A stretch of 64,000 nt of DNA from Deltaproteobacteria bacterium (GCA_021779095.1 JAJYBI010000013.1:1-64000), one strand, 5' to 3'; positions 33,158 to 42,384 are shown, counted from the stretch's first letter. The notes: generated by a model from the letters alone, not told the origin. Made by a program: numbers and translations.

Positions 33158-33166
33158 ATTATAGCA
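33158..33166 (-). promoter_or_regulatory. Extended -10 promoter element for the moxR operon
   Basis: On the minus strand the sequence reads TGCTATAAT, a perfect -10 hexamer preceded by the TGn extension, about 30 bases before the moxR ATG. No good -35 lies at 16-18 bases, as is usual for extended -10 promoters. Confidence 0.55.
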
Positions 33167-33274
33167 GAACCCGGCACGGTTTCGCCACACCGCTCACGGT
33201 TACGGAATGCTCCGGTGACCGGCAAATCCAGCGACACGCCGGATGCGGAGGCGGAATTGCCGGCTTCCCATTTT

Positions 33275-33293
33275 GCCGTTTTCCTGCTAGATT
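33275..33293 (+). promoter_or_regulatory. Putative promoter for thrC
   Basis: TGCTAGATT gives an extended -10 (TAGATT at 33288-33293) about 40 bases before the thrC ATG. A weak -35 (TTCCCA) lies about 18 bases upstream of the hexamer. The region is divergent from moxR. Confidence 0.35.
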
Positions 33294-33335
33294 GACGAGG
33301 TTTGTCAGACACCATTGCACGGGGGCAGAGGAAAC

Positions 33336-34721
33336 ATGCGATACATCAGCACGCGAGGCGGAATAGCACCGGTACCGTTCAAGGATGCCGTCATGATGGG
33401 GCTTGCCACCGACGGAGGGCTGCTCCTGCCGGAGCGGGTACCCGCCCTGTCGGCGGAGACGCTGGATGCATGGCGCGGCCTGTCGTACCGTGACCTGGCG
33501 TTCCGGATCATCTCCCTCTTTGCTGACGATATCCCGGCTGACGACCTGAAACGGCTGATCGACCGCTCCTACGACAGTTTCGAGCACGGCGAGATCACCC
33601 CCGTTCTCCGCGAGGACGGCGTCTACATCCTGGAACTGTTCCACGGCCCCACCCTCGCCTTCAAGGACGTGGCGCTGCAGCTCCTGGGGAACCTGTTCGA
33701 GTACCTGCTGGAGGAGCGGGATGAAAAGATGAACATCGTGGGGGCCACTTCCGGCGACACCGGCAGCGCCGCCATCTACGGGGTGCGGGGCAAGGACCGG
33801 ATCAACATCTTCATCATGCACCCCCACGGCAAGACCTCTCCCATCCAGGCGCTGCAGATGACCACCGTCACCGACCCGAACGTCTTCAACATCGCCGTGG
33901 AGGGGACCTTCGACGACTGCCAGAACATCGTGAAGACGCTCTTCAACGACCTGCCGTTCAAGGAGAGGCACGCCCTCGGCGCGGTGAACTCCATCAACTG
34001 GGCCCGGGTGCTGGCCCAGGTGGTCTACTACTTCTACGCCTGGTTCCGGGTCGCCGACGCCGGCGCCGGAAAGATCAGCTTCGCCGTCCCCACCGGCAAT
34101 TTCGGCGACATCTTCGCCGGCTACGTGGCCAAAAGGATGGGGCTCCCGATTGAAAAGCTGATCCTCGCCACCAACGAGAACAACATCCTGACCCGCTTCA
34201 TCAACGACGGGGACTACTCCCTCGGGACCGTGGTTTCCACCGTCTCCCCCTCCATGGATATCCAGCTCGCCTCCAACTTCGAGCGGTACCTGTACTACCT
34301 GTTCGACGAGAACCCGGTGCGGGTGCGGGATGCGTTTGCCGGGCTCTCCACCAAGGGGAAAATAGACTTCACCGACACGGAGATGGCCCGGGTGCACGCG
34401 GAGTTCGCTTCCCGCTCCGTGGACCAGGAGGAGACCCTGGCCACCATCGCCGCGTTCCGGACCGAGACCGGCTACCTCCTCGACCCGCATACCGCCGTCG
34501 GCGTCCGGGCGGGACAGGAGCTGGCGAGCCCCGGTGCGGAGGTGGTCTGCCTCGCCACCGCCCACCCGGCCAAGTTCGGCGACGCCGTGGAAAAGGCCAC
34601 GGGGATCACCCCGCCGCTCCCGCCGGCGCTGCAGGGGATCGACCAGCTCCCCTCCCGCTGCACGGTCCTGCCGGCGGACCAGGCCGCCATCCGGCAGTTC
34701 ATCGAAGAGCACGCCCGCTAG
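33336..34721 (+). CDS. thrC: Threonine synthase
   Basis: The start is ATG 33336 (MRYISTRGGIAPVPFKDAVM), with AGAGGAAAC before it. The 461-residue PLP enzyme converts O-phosphohomoserine to threonine. The cofactor lysine lies in FHGPTLAFKD (Lys110), and GATSGDTGSAAIYG and PTGNFGDIFAGYVAKRMGLP are characteristic. Its size fits the longer bacterial/fungal class of the enzyme. It is followed by a HAD phosphatase on the same strand and, on the other strand, by homoserine dehydrogenase, two steps earlier in the same pathway. Confidence 0.96.
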   Translation: MRYISTRGGIAPVPFKDAVMMGLATDGGLLLPERVPALSAETLDAWRGLSYRDLAFRIISLFADDIPADDLKRLIDRSYDSFEHGEITPVLREDGVYILELFHGPTLAFKDVALQLLGNLFEYLLEERDEKMNIVGATSGDTGSAAIYGVRGKDRINIFIMHPHGKTSPIQALQMTTVTDPNVFNIAVEGTFDDCQNIVKTLFNDLPFKERHALGAVNSINWARVLAQVVYYFYAWFRVADAGAGKISFAVPTGNFGDIFAGYVAKRMGLPIEKLILATNENNILTRFINDGDYSLGTVVSTVSPSMDIQLASNFERYLYYLFDENPVRVRDAFAGLSTKGKIDFTDTEMARVHAEFASRSVDQEETLATIAAFRTETGYLLDPHTAVGVRAGQELASPGAEVVCLATAHPAKFGDAVEKATGITPPLPPALQGIDQLPSRCTVLPADQAAIRQFIEEHAR

Positions 34722-34728
34722 ACACCGT

Positions 34729-34756
34729 GGGGACGCCGTCACCCGGCGGCGTCCCC
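34729..34756 (+). terminator. Hairpin after thrC
   Basis: GGGGACGCCG and CGGCGTCCCC form a near-perfect stem of about 10 bp directly after the thrC stop. The following T-run is poor, so termination may be weak. Confidence 0.5.
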
Positions 34757-34783
34757 GCCGATCACCTTTAACAAAACGGCACA

Positions 34784-34908
34784 TGGACGCTGATGAACGC
34801 AGATAAGACCTAATAATACAAAATCAACAGAACACATCTGCAAGGTGAATCCATTTTGAATAAGTTTGTCTTGATCCGCGTTTATCAGATTTGATCCGCG
34901 TCCTGTTG
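34784..34908. repeat. Intergenic repeat built from inverted ACGCNGAT-type units
   Basis: The left end reads GGACGCTGATGAACGCAGAT and the right end, reverse-complemented, reads GGACGCGGATCAAATCTGAT, followed by AAACGCGGATCAAGAC. The two ends are imperfect inverted repeats made of a short repeated unit, with an AT-rich centre. It lies between thrC and the HAD gene and encodes nothing evident. Confidence 0.55.
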
Positions 34909-34935
34909 CCCTTTTCAGGTTCAATCACCTTCCCC

Positions 34936-35592
34936 ATGATCATCGACTGGAACCATATCGATACCGTCCTCCTGGACATGGACGGCACCCTGCTGGACCG
35001 GCACTTCGACGACCATTTCTGGCTCGAACATGTGCCGCGCACCTGGGCCGCCAAGCACCACCTTCCGATCGACGAGGCGAAAGAGGCGCTGTACGCCCTC
35101 TTCCGCTCCCAGGAGATGACTCTCAACTGGACCGACCTGGACTACTGGTCCGACCGGCTCGGCCTGGACATCCCGCTCCTGAAGCGCGAGGTGGACCACC
35201 TCATCGCCGTCCACCCGTTCGTGGTGGAGTTCCTCCTCTTCCTGCGGCAGCACGGTAAAGCCGTGCACCTGATAACCAACGCCCACGGCAAGACACTGGA
35301 TCTGAAGATGCACAAGACCCGGCTCGGCCCCTACTTCCACCGGATCGTCTCCGCCCATGACATCGGTATTTCCAAGGAGGACGTGCGGTTCTGGGAAGCC
35401 CTGCGGGAGCGGCTCCCCTACGACCCGGCCCGCACCATGCTCGGCGAGGACAGCGAGGCCAACCTGGAATCGGCGAGCCGCGCCGGCATCCGTGAGCTGG
35501 TCTACGTGAGCGGCTACAGCTCCGCCGTTCACCCTGTCGCCTCCCCCCGCTTTACCTCCGTCCGCCATTTCGGCGAACTGCTCCCCCGCTGA
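34936..35592 (+). CDS. HAD-family nucleotidase-like phosphatase (YrfG-like)
   Basis: The start is set at ATG 34936 (MIIDWNHIDTVLLDMDGTLL). This 218-residue HAD hydrolase has the motif DMDGTLLD (nucleophile Asp14, acid/base Asp16), then ITNAHGKTLDLKMHKT (motif II/III region) and LGEDSEANLESASRAG (motif IV). The phrase LDRHFDDHFWLEHVP closely resembles the GMP/IMP 5'-nucleotidase YrfG. It lies downstream of thrC on the same strand, separated by a repeat. The assignment to nucleotides is by resemblance only. Confidence 0.85.
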   Translation: MIIDWNHIDTVLLDMDGTLLDRHFDDHFWLEHVPRTWAAKHHLPIDEAKEALYALFRSQEMTLNWTDLDYWSDRLGLDIPLLKREVDHLIAVHPFVVEFLLFLRQHGKAVHLITNAHGKTLDLKMHKTRLGPYFHRIVSAHDIGISKEDVRFWEALRERLPYDPARTMLGEDSEANLESASRAGIRELVYVSGYSSAVHPVASPRFTSVRHFGELLPR

Positions 35593-35614
35593 CAGCTCCT
35601 TTGCTGCAGGCACG

Positions 35615-35648
35615 AAAAAAGGCGACCGGTAACCCGGCCGCCTTCTTC
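35615..35648. terminator. Bidirectional terminator between convergent genes
   Basis: AAAAAAGGCGACCGG and CCGGCCGCCTTCTTC form a stem flanked by an A-run on one side and a T-rich tract on the other. It lies between the convergent HAD and hom genes and could serve both. Confidence 0.7.
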
Positions 35649-35670
35649 GTCCTGTGTGCATCTCTTTCTC

Positions 35671-36981
35671 CTAGTCGAGGCTCTCCTCGATCCGGATGAG
35701 GTGGGTCTTCTCCGTGACGATGTCGGATGCGTCGATGACCGCCAGCGCCTTCTGCACGGCACCTTCGCCCGCCTCGTGGGTCATGATCACCACCGGTACC
35801 GCATCGCCGGTACTGCGACCCGTCTGGATCATGGATTCGATGCTGATCCCCGCATCACCAAGGGCACCGGCTATCTTCGCCAGGGCACCGGGCTGGTCCA
35901 CGGCGCTGAACCGCAGGTAGTACTTGCTGACGATCTCCGCCATCGGCTTGATGGTGAGGGTCCGCATGGACTCGTCCAGGTACCCGAGAGGGGCGGTACG
36001 GCGGCCGATGCCGGCCAGGAGGTTGCGGCCGATATCCATGACATCGCCGATGACCGCGCTGGCCGTGGCGTCCATCCCCGCGCCTCGACCGTAGAACATC
36101 ACCGGGCCGATGAAATCGCCGGTAAACCGGATGGCGTTGAACGCACCGTTCACGTCGGAAAGGGGGGAATTCTGCGGGATCATGGTGGGGTGCACCCGCG
36201 CCTCGATCCGACCCTCGTCCAGCTTGCCGATGGCAAGAAGCTTGATCCGGTAACCGAACTCCTTCGCGAAGCTGATATCCGTCGCGGTGAGGGAGCTCAC
36301 CCCCTCGCAGTAGATGTCGGAGAAGGTCACCCGGGTCCCGAAGCAGAGGGAGAGGAGCAGGCTCAGCTTGTGGGCGGTGTCCACCCCCTCGATGTCGAAT
36401 GTGGGGTCTGCCTCGGCGTAGCCCAGTTCCTGGGCCTTTTTCAGCGCCGGGGCGAAATCGGCCCCCTCCTCGGTCATCTTGGTGAGGATGTAGTTGCAGG
36501 TGCCGTTCAGGATACCGAAGACCGTGGAGAAGTTGTTGGCCGCCATGTTGCCGCGGATCGCGGAGAGGACAGGAATGCCGCCCCCCACCGACGCCTCGAA
36601 CAGCACCTCCACGTTCTTCCTGGCGGCGGCGGCGAAGATCTCCTGGCCGTGAAGCGCCAGGAGCGCCTTGTTGGCGGTCACCACATGCTTGCCGTTTTCG
36701 ATCGCCTTCAGGACAAAGCTCTTGGCCGGCTCGTAGCCGCCAATCAGCTCGATCACCACGGAGATCTCCGGGTCGGTCAGCACATCGTCGGCACGGGTGG
36801 TGAGGACGCCTTCAGGCACGGCCACACCGCGGTCGGTGGTGATGTCCAGGTCGGCGATCCGCTTGAGGACCAGGTTCGTCCCGAGCTTCCCCTTTATATG
36901 CTCCGCGTTGGCCAGCAGCAGTTTCGCCACGCCGGCGCCGATGGTCCCGAACCCCAGAAGTCCTACCTTGATATCGTTCAT
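35671..36981 (-). CDS. hom: Homoserine dehydrogenase
   Basis: This 436-residue enzyme reduces aspartate semialdehyde to homoserine with NAD(P)H. It has the N-terminal Rossmann motif LLGFGTIGAGVAKLL, the catalytic-domain signature AEADPTFDIEGVDTAHKLSLL, and a C-terminal ACT domain (about 350-436, YYLRFSAVDQPGALAKIAGA) for allosteric control, typically by threonine. GCGAGGATGCAATG supports the start. It lies 11 bases after nusB and is probably the last gene of the nrdR-rib-nusB operon. Confidence 0.96.
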   Translation of the reverse strand: MNDIKVGLLGFGTIGAGVAKLLLANAEHIKGKLGTNLVLKRIADLDITTDRGVAVPEGVLTTRADDVLTDPEISVVIELIGGYEPAKSFVLKAIENGKHVVTANKALLALHGQEIFAAAARKNVEVLFEASVGGGIPVLSAIRGNMAANNFSTVFGILNGTCNYILTKMTEEGADFAPALKKAQELGYAEADPTFDIEGVDTAHKLSLLLSLCFGTRVTFSDIYCEGVSSLTATDISFAKEFGYRIKLLAIGKLDEGRIEARVHPTMIPQNSPLSDVNGAFNAIRFTGDFIGPVMFYGRGAGMDATASAVIGDVMDIGRNLLAGIGRRTAPLGYLDESMRTLTIKPMAEIVSKYYLRFSAVDQPGALAKIAGALGDAGISIESMIQTGRSTGDAVPVVIMTHEAGEGAVQKALAVIDASDIVTEKTHLIRIEESLD

Positions 36982-36992
36982 TGCATCCTCGC

Positions 36993-37427
36993 TTATTCGG
37001 TAATGTCTGCAGTAACTGCCTTCTCCGGCACCGACGCGGCGATCTCGTCCAGGATGCCGTTCACGAACGCCGGCGACTCTTCGGTGCCGAACGTCTTCGC
37101 CACCTCGATCGCCTCGTTGATGGTGACGTTCTTGGGGATATCGTCACGGTACAGAAGCTCGAACACCCCCAGCCGGAGAATGTTCAGGTCCACCTTCGCC
37201 ATGCGCGATCTGGTCCAGTTGCGGGACTTCTCCTCGATGCGGCGGTCGATCTCGTCGCGGTGCGTCATAACCCCCGTCACCAGCGCCTCGGCAAAGTCCC
37301 GCACCTGGGAGGCAATCCGGGTATTCTCACGGAAGTTCCGCAGGGCGTCCCGCAGATCGAGGGGATTGAGCTCGATGGCGTACAGGGTCTGGAGGGCGTG
37401 TTCCCGTGCTTCCCGGCGGATACCCAC
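36993..37427 (-). CDS. nusB: Transcription antitermination factor NusB
   Basis: This 144-residue all-helical protein matches NusB (RREAREHALQTLYAIELNP, VDLNILRLGVFELLY, NEAIEVAKTFGTEESPAFVNGILD). It starts at a GTG that shares its first base with the ribH stop (TAGTG), so translation is coupled. NusB with NusE binds boxA RNA for rRNA antitermination. The ribH-nusB pairing is conserved in many bacteria. Confidence 0.96.
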   Translation of the reverse strand: MGIRREAREHALQTLYAIELNPLDLRDALRNFRENTRIASQVRDFAEALVTGVMTHRDEIDRRIEEKSRNWTRSRMAKVDLNILRLGVFELLYRDDIPKNVTINEAIEVAKTFGTEESPAFVNGILDEIAASVPEKAVTADITE

Positions 37428-37894
37428 TACTTGAGCTCCTTGTACAGATTGACCGTCTCGATGGCGGTCATGGCCGCGTCGAATCCCTTGTTGCCGGCCT
37501 TGGTGCCTGCCCGTTCCACCGCCTGCTCGATCGTGTCGGTAGTGAGCACACCGAAGGCGATCGGTACGCCGGTCTGGAGGGAAACCTGGGCGATCCCCTT
37601 GGCGACCTCGGAGGCGACGTAGTCGAAGTGCGGCGTCGCACCGCGGATGACGGCGCCGAGACAGATGACCGCATCGTAGCGACCGGCGGCGGCCATCTTC
37701 TGGGCAGTCAGGGGGATCTCGTAGGCACCGGGGACCCGGGCGACGGCGATGTCACCGTCGGCTGCGCCATGGCGCTTGAGGGCGTCCAGTGCCCCCTCCA
37801 AAAGCCGTTCGCCGATGAAACTATTGAAGCGGCCGACGATGATACCGAACGTGAGCCCCGTCGCGTCCAGCTTCCCTTCGAATATTGCAGGCAT
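37427..37894 (-). CDS. ribH: 6,7-dimethyl-8-ribityllumazine synthase
   Basis: This 155-residue protein is lumazine synthase. [17 protein letters not shown]-type sequence (here [11 protein letters not shown]), [20 protein letters not shown] with the catalytic His, and [16 protein letters not shown] are all present. TAGGAGGGTATATCATG is a strong ribosome site. It condenses 5-amino-6-ribitylaminouracil with the butanone phosphate made by the RibB half of RibBA upstream. A 165-base gap with a palindromic repeat separates it from ribBA. Confidence 0.96.
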   Translation of the reverse strand: MPAIFEGKLDATGLTFGIIVGRFNSFIGERLLEGALDALKRHGAADGDIAVARVPGAYEIPLTAQKMAAAGRYDAVICLGAVIRGATPHFDYVASEVAKGIAQVSLQTGVPIAFGVLTTDTIEQAVERAGTKAGNKGFDAAMTAIETVNLYKELK

Positions 37895-37963
37895 GATATA
37901 CCCTCCTATAACAATGACAGGGTCGGTAGTCTAACAGTAGGAAACAATAATATCTTTACGTCT

Positions 37964-38037
37964 AACCCCTCCAAACCTCCCCTTGTCAGGGGAGGCTTAA
38001 AGGCTTCCCCCCTGACAAGGGGGGACCGAGGGGGGTT
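37964..38037. repeat. Nested palindromic intergenic repeat
   Basis: Two hairpins, CCTCCCC-TTGTCA-GGGGAGG and TCCCCCC-TGACAA-GGGGGGA, lie in tandem and their loops are complementary to each other. Outer arms AACCCCTCC and GAGGGGGGTT extend the symmetry. It sits inside the rib operon between ribBA and ribH and probably folds in the transcript. Confidence 0.7.
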
Positions 38038-38058
38038 GAACTCAATAGTTACACGGCA

Positions 38059-39264
38059 CTAGAGGTTTTCCAGCAGGTGGCCGAGCTTCTCCCGTTTGGT
38101 CTGCAGGTAGCGGAGATTAGTGTCCGTCGGCTCCATCTGGATCGGGACCCGCTTCACGATGTTGATCCCGTACCCCTCCAGCCCCACCACCTTCTTCGGG
38201 TTGTTGGTGATGAGCTTTATGTTGTGGAGACCGAGGTGCACGAGGATCTGGGCCCCGATGCCGTAGTCCCTGAGGTCGGCCTTGAAGCCGAGCTCCAGGT
38301 TTGCCTCCACCGTGTCCTTCCCCTCGTCCTGCAGGGCGTACGCCTTCAGCTTGTTGATGAGGCCGATGCCGCGCCCCTCCTGCCGCATGTACAGGACGAC
38401 CCCCCGCCCCTCCTTGTCGATCATCTCCATGGCGGCGTGCAACTGGTCGGCGCAGTCGCACCGGCGGCTGCCGAACACGTCGCCTGTCAGACACTCGGAG
38501 TGCACCCGGACGAGCACCGGATCATCCCCCGAGATATCACCCTTCACGAGGGCGAGGTGCTCGAACTGGTCCACGTCGTTCTCGAAGGCGATGGCACGGA
38601 ACTCTCCGCCGTAGCTCGTCGGCAGCACCACCTCGGCGGCGCGACGCACCAGCGACTCGTTTTTCATCCGGTACGCCACCAGGTCGGCAACGGTGCAGAT
38701 CCTGATGCCGTGCTCCCTGGCGAACTTCTTCAGCTCCGGCATCCGGGCCATGGAGCCGTCGTCGTTCATGATCTCGCAGATGACCCCCGCCGACTTCAGG
38801 CCCGCCAGACGGGCCAGGTCCACCGACCCTTCCGTCTGCCCGGCCCGGACGAGGACGCCGCCGCTCTTGGCCCGGAGCGGAAACACGTGGCCGGGGCGGG
38901 CAAGGTCGTCCGGCTTCGCGCCATCGGCCACCGCCGTGAGGATCGTGTGGGCGCGGTCCGCCGCCGAGATACCGGTGGTAACCCCTTTCTTCGCCTCGAT
39001 GGAAACGGTGAACGCCGTGCCGAAGGAGGAGGTGTTGCTGCTCACCATGAGCGGCAGATGCAGCTGGTCGCACTTGTCGGCGGTGAGGGTGAGACAGATG
39101 AGACCCCGCCCGAACCGGGCCATGAAGTTGATCGCCTCGGGAGTGATCATCTCGGCGGCCATGGTCAGGTCTCCTTCGTTCTCCCGATCCTCGTCGTCCA
39201 CCAGGATCACCATCTTTCCCTGGCGGATATCCTCGATCGCTTCCTCTATGCGTGCTACCGGCAT
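38059..39264 (-). CDS. ribBA: Bifunctional 3,4-dihydroxy-2-butanone-4-phosphate synthase / GTP cyclohydrolase II
   Basis: The start is ATG 39264 ([20 protein letters not shown]), with GAGGAACGT upstream. The 401-residue fusion has the RibB domain in about residues 1-200 ([11 protein letters not shown] acidic motif, GRGLICLTL) and the RibA domain in 205-390. RibA has the zinc ligands in [18 protein letters not shown] and the RQEGRGIGL motif. It supplies both starting branches of riboflavin synthesis. It belongs to the nrdR-ribD-ribE-ribBA-ribH-nusB operon. No FMN riboswitch was seen. Confidence 0.96.
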   Translation of the reverse strand: MPVARIEEAIEDIRQGKMVILVDDEDRENEGDLTMAAEMITPEAINFMARFGRGLICLTLTADKCDQLHLPLMVSSNTSSFGTAFTVSIEAKKGVTTGISAADRAHTILTAVADGAKPDDLARPGHVFPLRAKSGGVLVRAGQTEGSVDLARLAGLKSAGVICEIMNDDGSMARMPELKKFAREHGIRICTVADLVAYRMKNESLVRRAAEVVLPTSYGGEFRAIAFENDVDQFEHLALVKGDISGDDPVLVRVHSECLTGDVFGSRRCDCADQLHAAMEMIDKEGRGVVLYMRQEGRGIGLINKLKAYALQDEGKDTVEANLELGFKADLRDYGIGAQILVHLGLHNIKLITNNPKKVVGLEGYGINIVKRVPIQMEPTDTNLRYLQTKREKLGHLLENL

Positions 39265-39314
39265 ACGTTCCTCATTTCTGCGTGATGCGCTCACAAAACA
39301 AGCCCGTATTTATC

Positions 39315-39965
39315 TCACATAAATCCAGATTTTGCAAGCAGTTCCAGGCTCAAGCCGCCGGACTCCGAAGCTGTTTCGCGAGCCGTCAGCATCCGGTCGA
39401 TATACTTCCCCAGGATGTCGGTCTCGATGTTTACCAGATCACCCGCCCGACGGACGGAAAGGGTCGTCTGCACCGCCGTATGGGGGATGATGTTGACGCT
39501 GAAGCCGGCCTCGGTGACCCCGTTCACCGTCAGGCTGATCCCGTCGATGGTCACTGACCCCTTCGCCACGACGAATCGGGCATGCGCGGCGGGGAGAGAA
39601 AAGTTCATGACGATATTCCCGGCTACCTCCCGCCGTTCCTCCAGCCGTGCCAGACAGTCCACGTGACCGGTGACGAGGTGCCCGCCGAGCCGGTCGGAGA
39701 GCCGCAGGGCACGCTCCAGATTCACCGGTGTTCCCACCGCCGCATCCCGGAAGGAGGTCCGCTCCAGGGTCTCGGGCGAGACGTCGAAAGAGAGGCTCCC
39801 GCCGCGCATCTGCGTCACCGTGAGACAGACGCCGTTCACCGCGACGGAATCGCCGAGGCGCAGTTCGTCCGGTGGAAATGACGCCGCCACCACCAGCGAA
39901 CCCGACGCACCGCGCCGCTCGATCCGCTCGATGCTCCCTACCTGCTCGATCAGTCCCGTGAACAT
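39315..39965 (-). CDS. ribE: Riboflavin synthase alpha chain
   Basis: This 216-residue protein opens with the diagnostic [16 protein letters not shown] and has the two tandem lumazine-binding repeats ([13 protein letters not shown] and [15 protein letters not shown]). It dismutates two lumazine molecules to riboflavin. GGAGAGGCCATG supports the start, which overlaps the ribD end by 16 bases. Confidence 0.96.
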   Translation of the reverse strand: MFTGLIEQVGSIERIERRGASGSLVVAASFPPDELRLGDSVAVNGVCLTVTQMRGGSLSFDVSPETLERTSFRDAAVGTPVNLERALRLSDRLGGHLVTGHVDCLARLEERREVAGNIVMNFSLPAAHARFVVAKGSVTIDGISLTVNGVTEAGFSVNIIPHTAVQTTLSVRRAGDLVNIETDILGKYIDRMLTARETASESGGLSLELLAKSGFM

Positions 39966-41056
39966 GGCCTCTCCGGATATGCCGTCACCATAATGTCATT
40001 GCCGAACCGCCTCGTTTCGATGCCGGCAAGCGGCAGGGCATCCGCCATCCGCTCCGCGCCGGGGCCGAAGAAGAGCCCCATCCCCTCACCACCCAGGAGC
40101 TTCGGGGCATAAAACAGAAGGTATTTGTCCACGAGCCCGGCGCGCACCGCCTCCCCCGCCAGGGTGTGACCGCCTTCCAGAAGGACTGACTGAATCCCCC
40201 ACCCGCCGAGCCGCATCAGGAGGTCACGCAGGTCGACCCGCCCATCCCGTTCGGCGCAGAGGAGGATATCGGCCCCCGCCCCCTCCAGTACCGCGGCCCG
40301 TGGTGCATCGGTTGAAATGGTGGCAACCACCGCACGGGCAGTGGATCTCACCGCGAGGAGCTGCGCTTCGGGAGAGGTGCGCAGGTGCGAATCGACGACC
40401 ACCCGGAGCGGGTCCCGCCCGCCGGGGATACGTGCCGTCAGCTGCGGGTCGTCCGCCGCCACCGTGCCGTACCCCACCATCACCGCATCAACCATCGATC
40501 GAAGTCTGTGGACATATCTCCTCGATTTTTCATTGGTAACCCAGCGGGAATCACCCGAAAGCGCGGCGGTCTTCCCATCCATGGTCATGGCACACTTGAG
40601 GATCACGAACGGCAACCCGGTCGTCACATGCTTGATGAACGGCTCGTTGAGGCGGGCACACTCATCCTGCAGAAGACCGGTGACCACCTCGATCCCCGCA
40701 TCCCTGAGCCGCTGCAGTCCACGGCCGGCCACCTTCGGGTTCGGGTCCACCATCCCGGCAAAGACGCGGCGCACACCGGCGGCAATGACGGCATCGGCGC
40801 AGGGTGGGGTCTTGCCGAAGTGGGAACAGGGCTCCAGGGTCACGTACAGGTCGGCGTTCTGGGCCAGGAGGTCGGCAGCACGCAGCGCATGCACCTCCGC
40901 GTGGGGTGTCCCGGCCTTCCGGTGCCACCCCTCCCCCACCACGACGCCGTCCCTGACGATGACGCACCCCACCGCCGGGTTGGGGGAGGTGCGGCCGATG
41001 CCGCGCCGGGCGAGGGCGATGGCCCGCCGCATGTAGGTTTCATGGATACTGTGCAT
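39950..41056 (-). CDS. ribD: Bifunctional riboflavin deaminase/reductase
   Basis: I start at ATG 41056 (MHSIHETYMRRAIALARRGI), since the 48 extra codons of the track fall inside nrdR. The 368-residue fusion has an N-terminal zinc deaminase domain (PHAEVHALRAA and PCSHFGKTPPCADAVIAAGV, with His and two Cys ligands) and a C-terminal reductase domain from about residue 150 (KCAMTMDGKTA, RWVTNEKSRRYVH, LLEGGHTLAGEAV). It performs the second and third steps of riboflavin synthesis. GGGAACG upstream is a modest ribosome site. Confidence 0.95.
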   Translation of the reverse strand: MHSIHETYMRRAIALARRGIGRTSPNPAVGCVIVRDGVVVGEGWHRKAGTPHAEVHALRAADLLAQNADLYVTLEPCSHFGKTPPCADAVIAAGVRRVFAGMVDPNPKVAGRGLQRLRDAGIEVVTGLLQDECARLNEPFIKHVTTGLPFVILKCAMTMDGKTAALSGDSRWVTNEKSRRYVHRLRSMVDAVMVGYGTVAADDPQLTARIPGGRDPLRVVVDSHLRTSPEAQLLAVRSTARAVVATISTDAPRAAVLEGAGADILLCAERDGRVDLRDLLMRLGGWGIQSVLLEGGHTLAGEAVRAGLVDKYLLFYAPKLLGGEGMGLFFGPGAERMADALPLAGIETRRFGNDIMVTAYPERPCSRD

Positions 41057-41076
41057 TGCGTTCCCGGGATAATAAG

Positions 41077-41529
41077 CTATTTCTTCAAGAGGTCCTGCAG
41101 CTCGGACATGAACTCGTTGATATCCTTGAAGGAGCGGTAAACCGACGCGAACCGGACATAGGCGACCTGGTCCAGGTCGTGAAGGGCGCCCATGACCCAC
41201 TGTCCGAGAGTCGCAGACGGAATCTCCTTCTCCCCCGACTCCTGGAGTCTCGTCTCCAGGCTGTCAACGGTCTTCTCGATCAGCTCCACCGACACCGGCC
41301 GCTTCTCGCACGCCTTCTTGATGCCGTTGATCAGCTTCAACCGGTCGAACGGCTCCCGGCGGCCGTCCTTTTTGGTCACGAGCGGCAGGATATCCTCGAC
41401 CCGCTCGTGGGTCGTGAACCGCTTGCTGCACGCCTCGCACTCCCGGCGGCGGCGTATGGTGGAGCCGTCCTTGTCGGGGCGGGAATCGATCACCTTGGTA
41501 TCGCTGTTGGCGCAGAACGGACACTTCAT
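41077..41529 (-). CDS. nrdR: Transcriptional repressor NrdR
   Basis: This 150-residue protein has the N-terminal zinc ribbon CPFC...CEAC ([28 protein letters not shown]) and an ATP-cone domain (about 45-135). It represses ribonucleotide reductase genes by sensing ATP/dATP. Its ATG overlaps the dCMP deaminase stop (ATGA). Pairing with a dCMP deaminase gene makes sense for nucleotide control, and its position before ribD is conserved in many bacteria. Confidence 0.96.
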   Translation of the reverse strand: MKCPFCANSDTKVIDSRPDKDGSTIRRRRECEACSKRFTTHERVEDILPLVTKKDGRREPFDRLKLINGIKKACEKRPVSVELIEKTVDSLETRLQESGEKEIPSATLGQWVMGALHDLDQVAYVRFASVYRSFKDINEFMSELQDLLKK

Positions 41530-41993
41530 TCATTTCCTCCCGGGGCGAGATCGCCGTATCGGACCACCTCGATCCCCGACTCCGACACCATATCGGCGGC
41601 CAGTCGGTCGGCGTACCCCTCCTCGTAGACGATCTTCCGGATTCCCGCGTTGATGATCATCTTCGTGCAGATGATGCAGGGCATGGTAGTGCAGTAGAGG
41701 GTGGCGCCGTCGATGGGGGTACCGTGCTTCGCCGCCTGGATGATGGCGTTCTGCTCGGCATGGAGGCCGCGGCAGAGCTCGTGCCGCTCCCCCGACGGGA
41801 CCTTGAGCTGCTCGCGCAGGCATCCGGTCTCACTGCAGTGGGTGATCCGGGCGGGGACGCCGTTGTAGCCGGTGGCCAGGATGTTGCGATCCTTCACGAG
41901 GACGGCGCCGACGCGCCGGCGCAGACAGCTGGACCGCTTGGCCACGAGGTGGGTGATCTCGATGAAATATGCATCCCAGCTGGGACGTTCCAT
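41526..41993 (-). CDS. Deoxycytidylate (dCMP) deaminase
   Basis: The start is ATG 41993 ([20 protein letters not shown]). The 155-residue zinc enzyme has [15 protein letters not shown] (His ligand and catalytic Glu) and [15 protein letters not shown] (two Cys ligands). It converts dCMP to dUMP for thymidylate synthesis. ComEB is the name for homologues near competence genes, but none are present here. It is the first or second gene of the nrdR-rib operon. Confidence 0.93.
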   Translation of the reverse strand: MERPSWDAYFIEITHLVAKRSSCLRRRVGAVLVKDRNILATGYNGVPARITHCSETGCLREQLKVPSGERHELCRGLHAEQNAIIQAAKHGTPIDGATLYCTTMPCIICTKMIINAGIRKIVYEEGYADRLAADMVSESGIEVVRYGDLAPGGNE

Positions 41994-42060
41994 ATGGGTT
42001 CTCCGATAGGGGTGGTGGACACCATACCGGAAAAGCCGATACGGGTCAAGCAAACGCCCG

Positions 42061-42384
42061 TCAGTCGCGGTCCGGGATGGTGCGCAGCTGCTTTTTTCTT
42101 GCCTGCTGCCGCTTGTCCCCCAGCCGTTTCTCCTTCTGGGAGCGGGACACCGTGGTGGCGATTCTTTTTTTCACCTTCCGTTCGCGGCGGCGGAGCGCCT
42201 CTTTCAGCCGCTCCATGGCGACCTCGCGGTTGCGGGCCTGGGAGCGGTGCTCCGACGCCTGCACGACGATGCCGGTGGGGATATGTCGGATCCGCACCGC
42301 TGAGTCGGTGGTGTTGCGGTGCTGTCCCCCCGGCCCCGAGGCCCGGTAGAACTCCACCGTAATATCGGCTTCGCGTATCTCCAT
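42061..42384 (-). CDS. GGQ-containing release-factor-like protein
   Basis: The start is set at ATG 42384 ([20 protein letters not shown]). The 107-residue product has only the class I release factor catalytic domain, with the GGQ motif in SGPGGQHRN and the HRSQARNRE segment. A strongly basic C-terminal tail (about 65-107) follows. The layout resembles the ribosome-rescue hydrolase ArfB/YaeJ, whose basic tail enters the empty mRNA channel, but it is shorter. There is no stop-codon recognition domain. It could alternatively be a PrfH-like relative. Confidence 0.82.
   Translation of the reverse strand: MEIREADITVEFYRASGPGGQHRNTTDSAVRIRHIPTGIVVQASEHRSQARNREVAMERLKEALRRRERKVKKRIATTVSRSQKEKRLGDKRQQARKKQLRTIPDRD

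Noticed and set aside
33159-34784. 541-residue minus-strand ORF
   Set aside because: It is entirely antisense to thrC, which has clear motifs and a good start.
35656-37434. 592-residue plus-strand ORF
   Set aside because: It is antisense to hom and nusB, both certain genes.
38077-39285. 402-residue plus-strand ORF
   Set aside because: It is antisense to ribBA and is rich in Val, His and Leu without any motif.
39265-41076. FMN riboswitch in the riboflavin operon
   Set aside because: The genes overlap or have very short gaps, and no sequence resembling the FMN aptamer was seen before ribD, ribE or ribBA.
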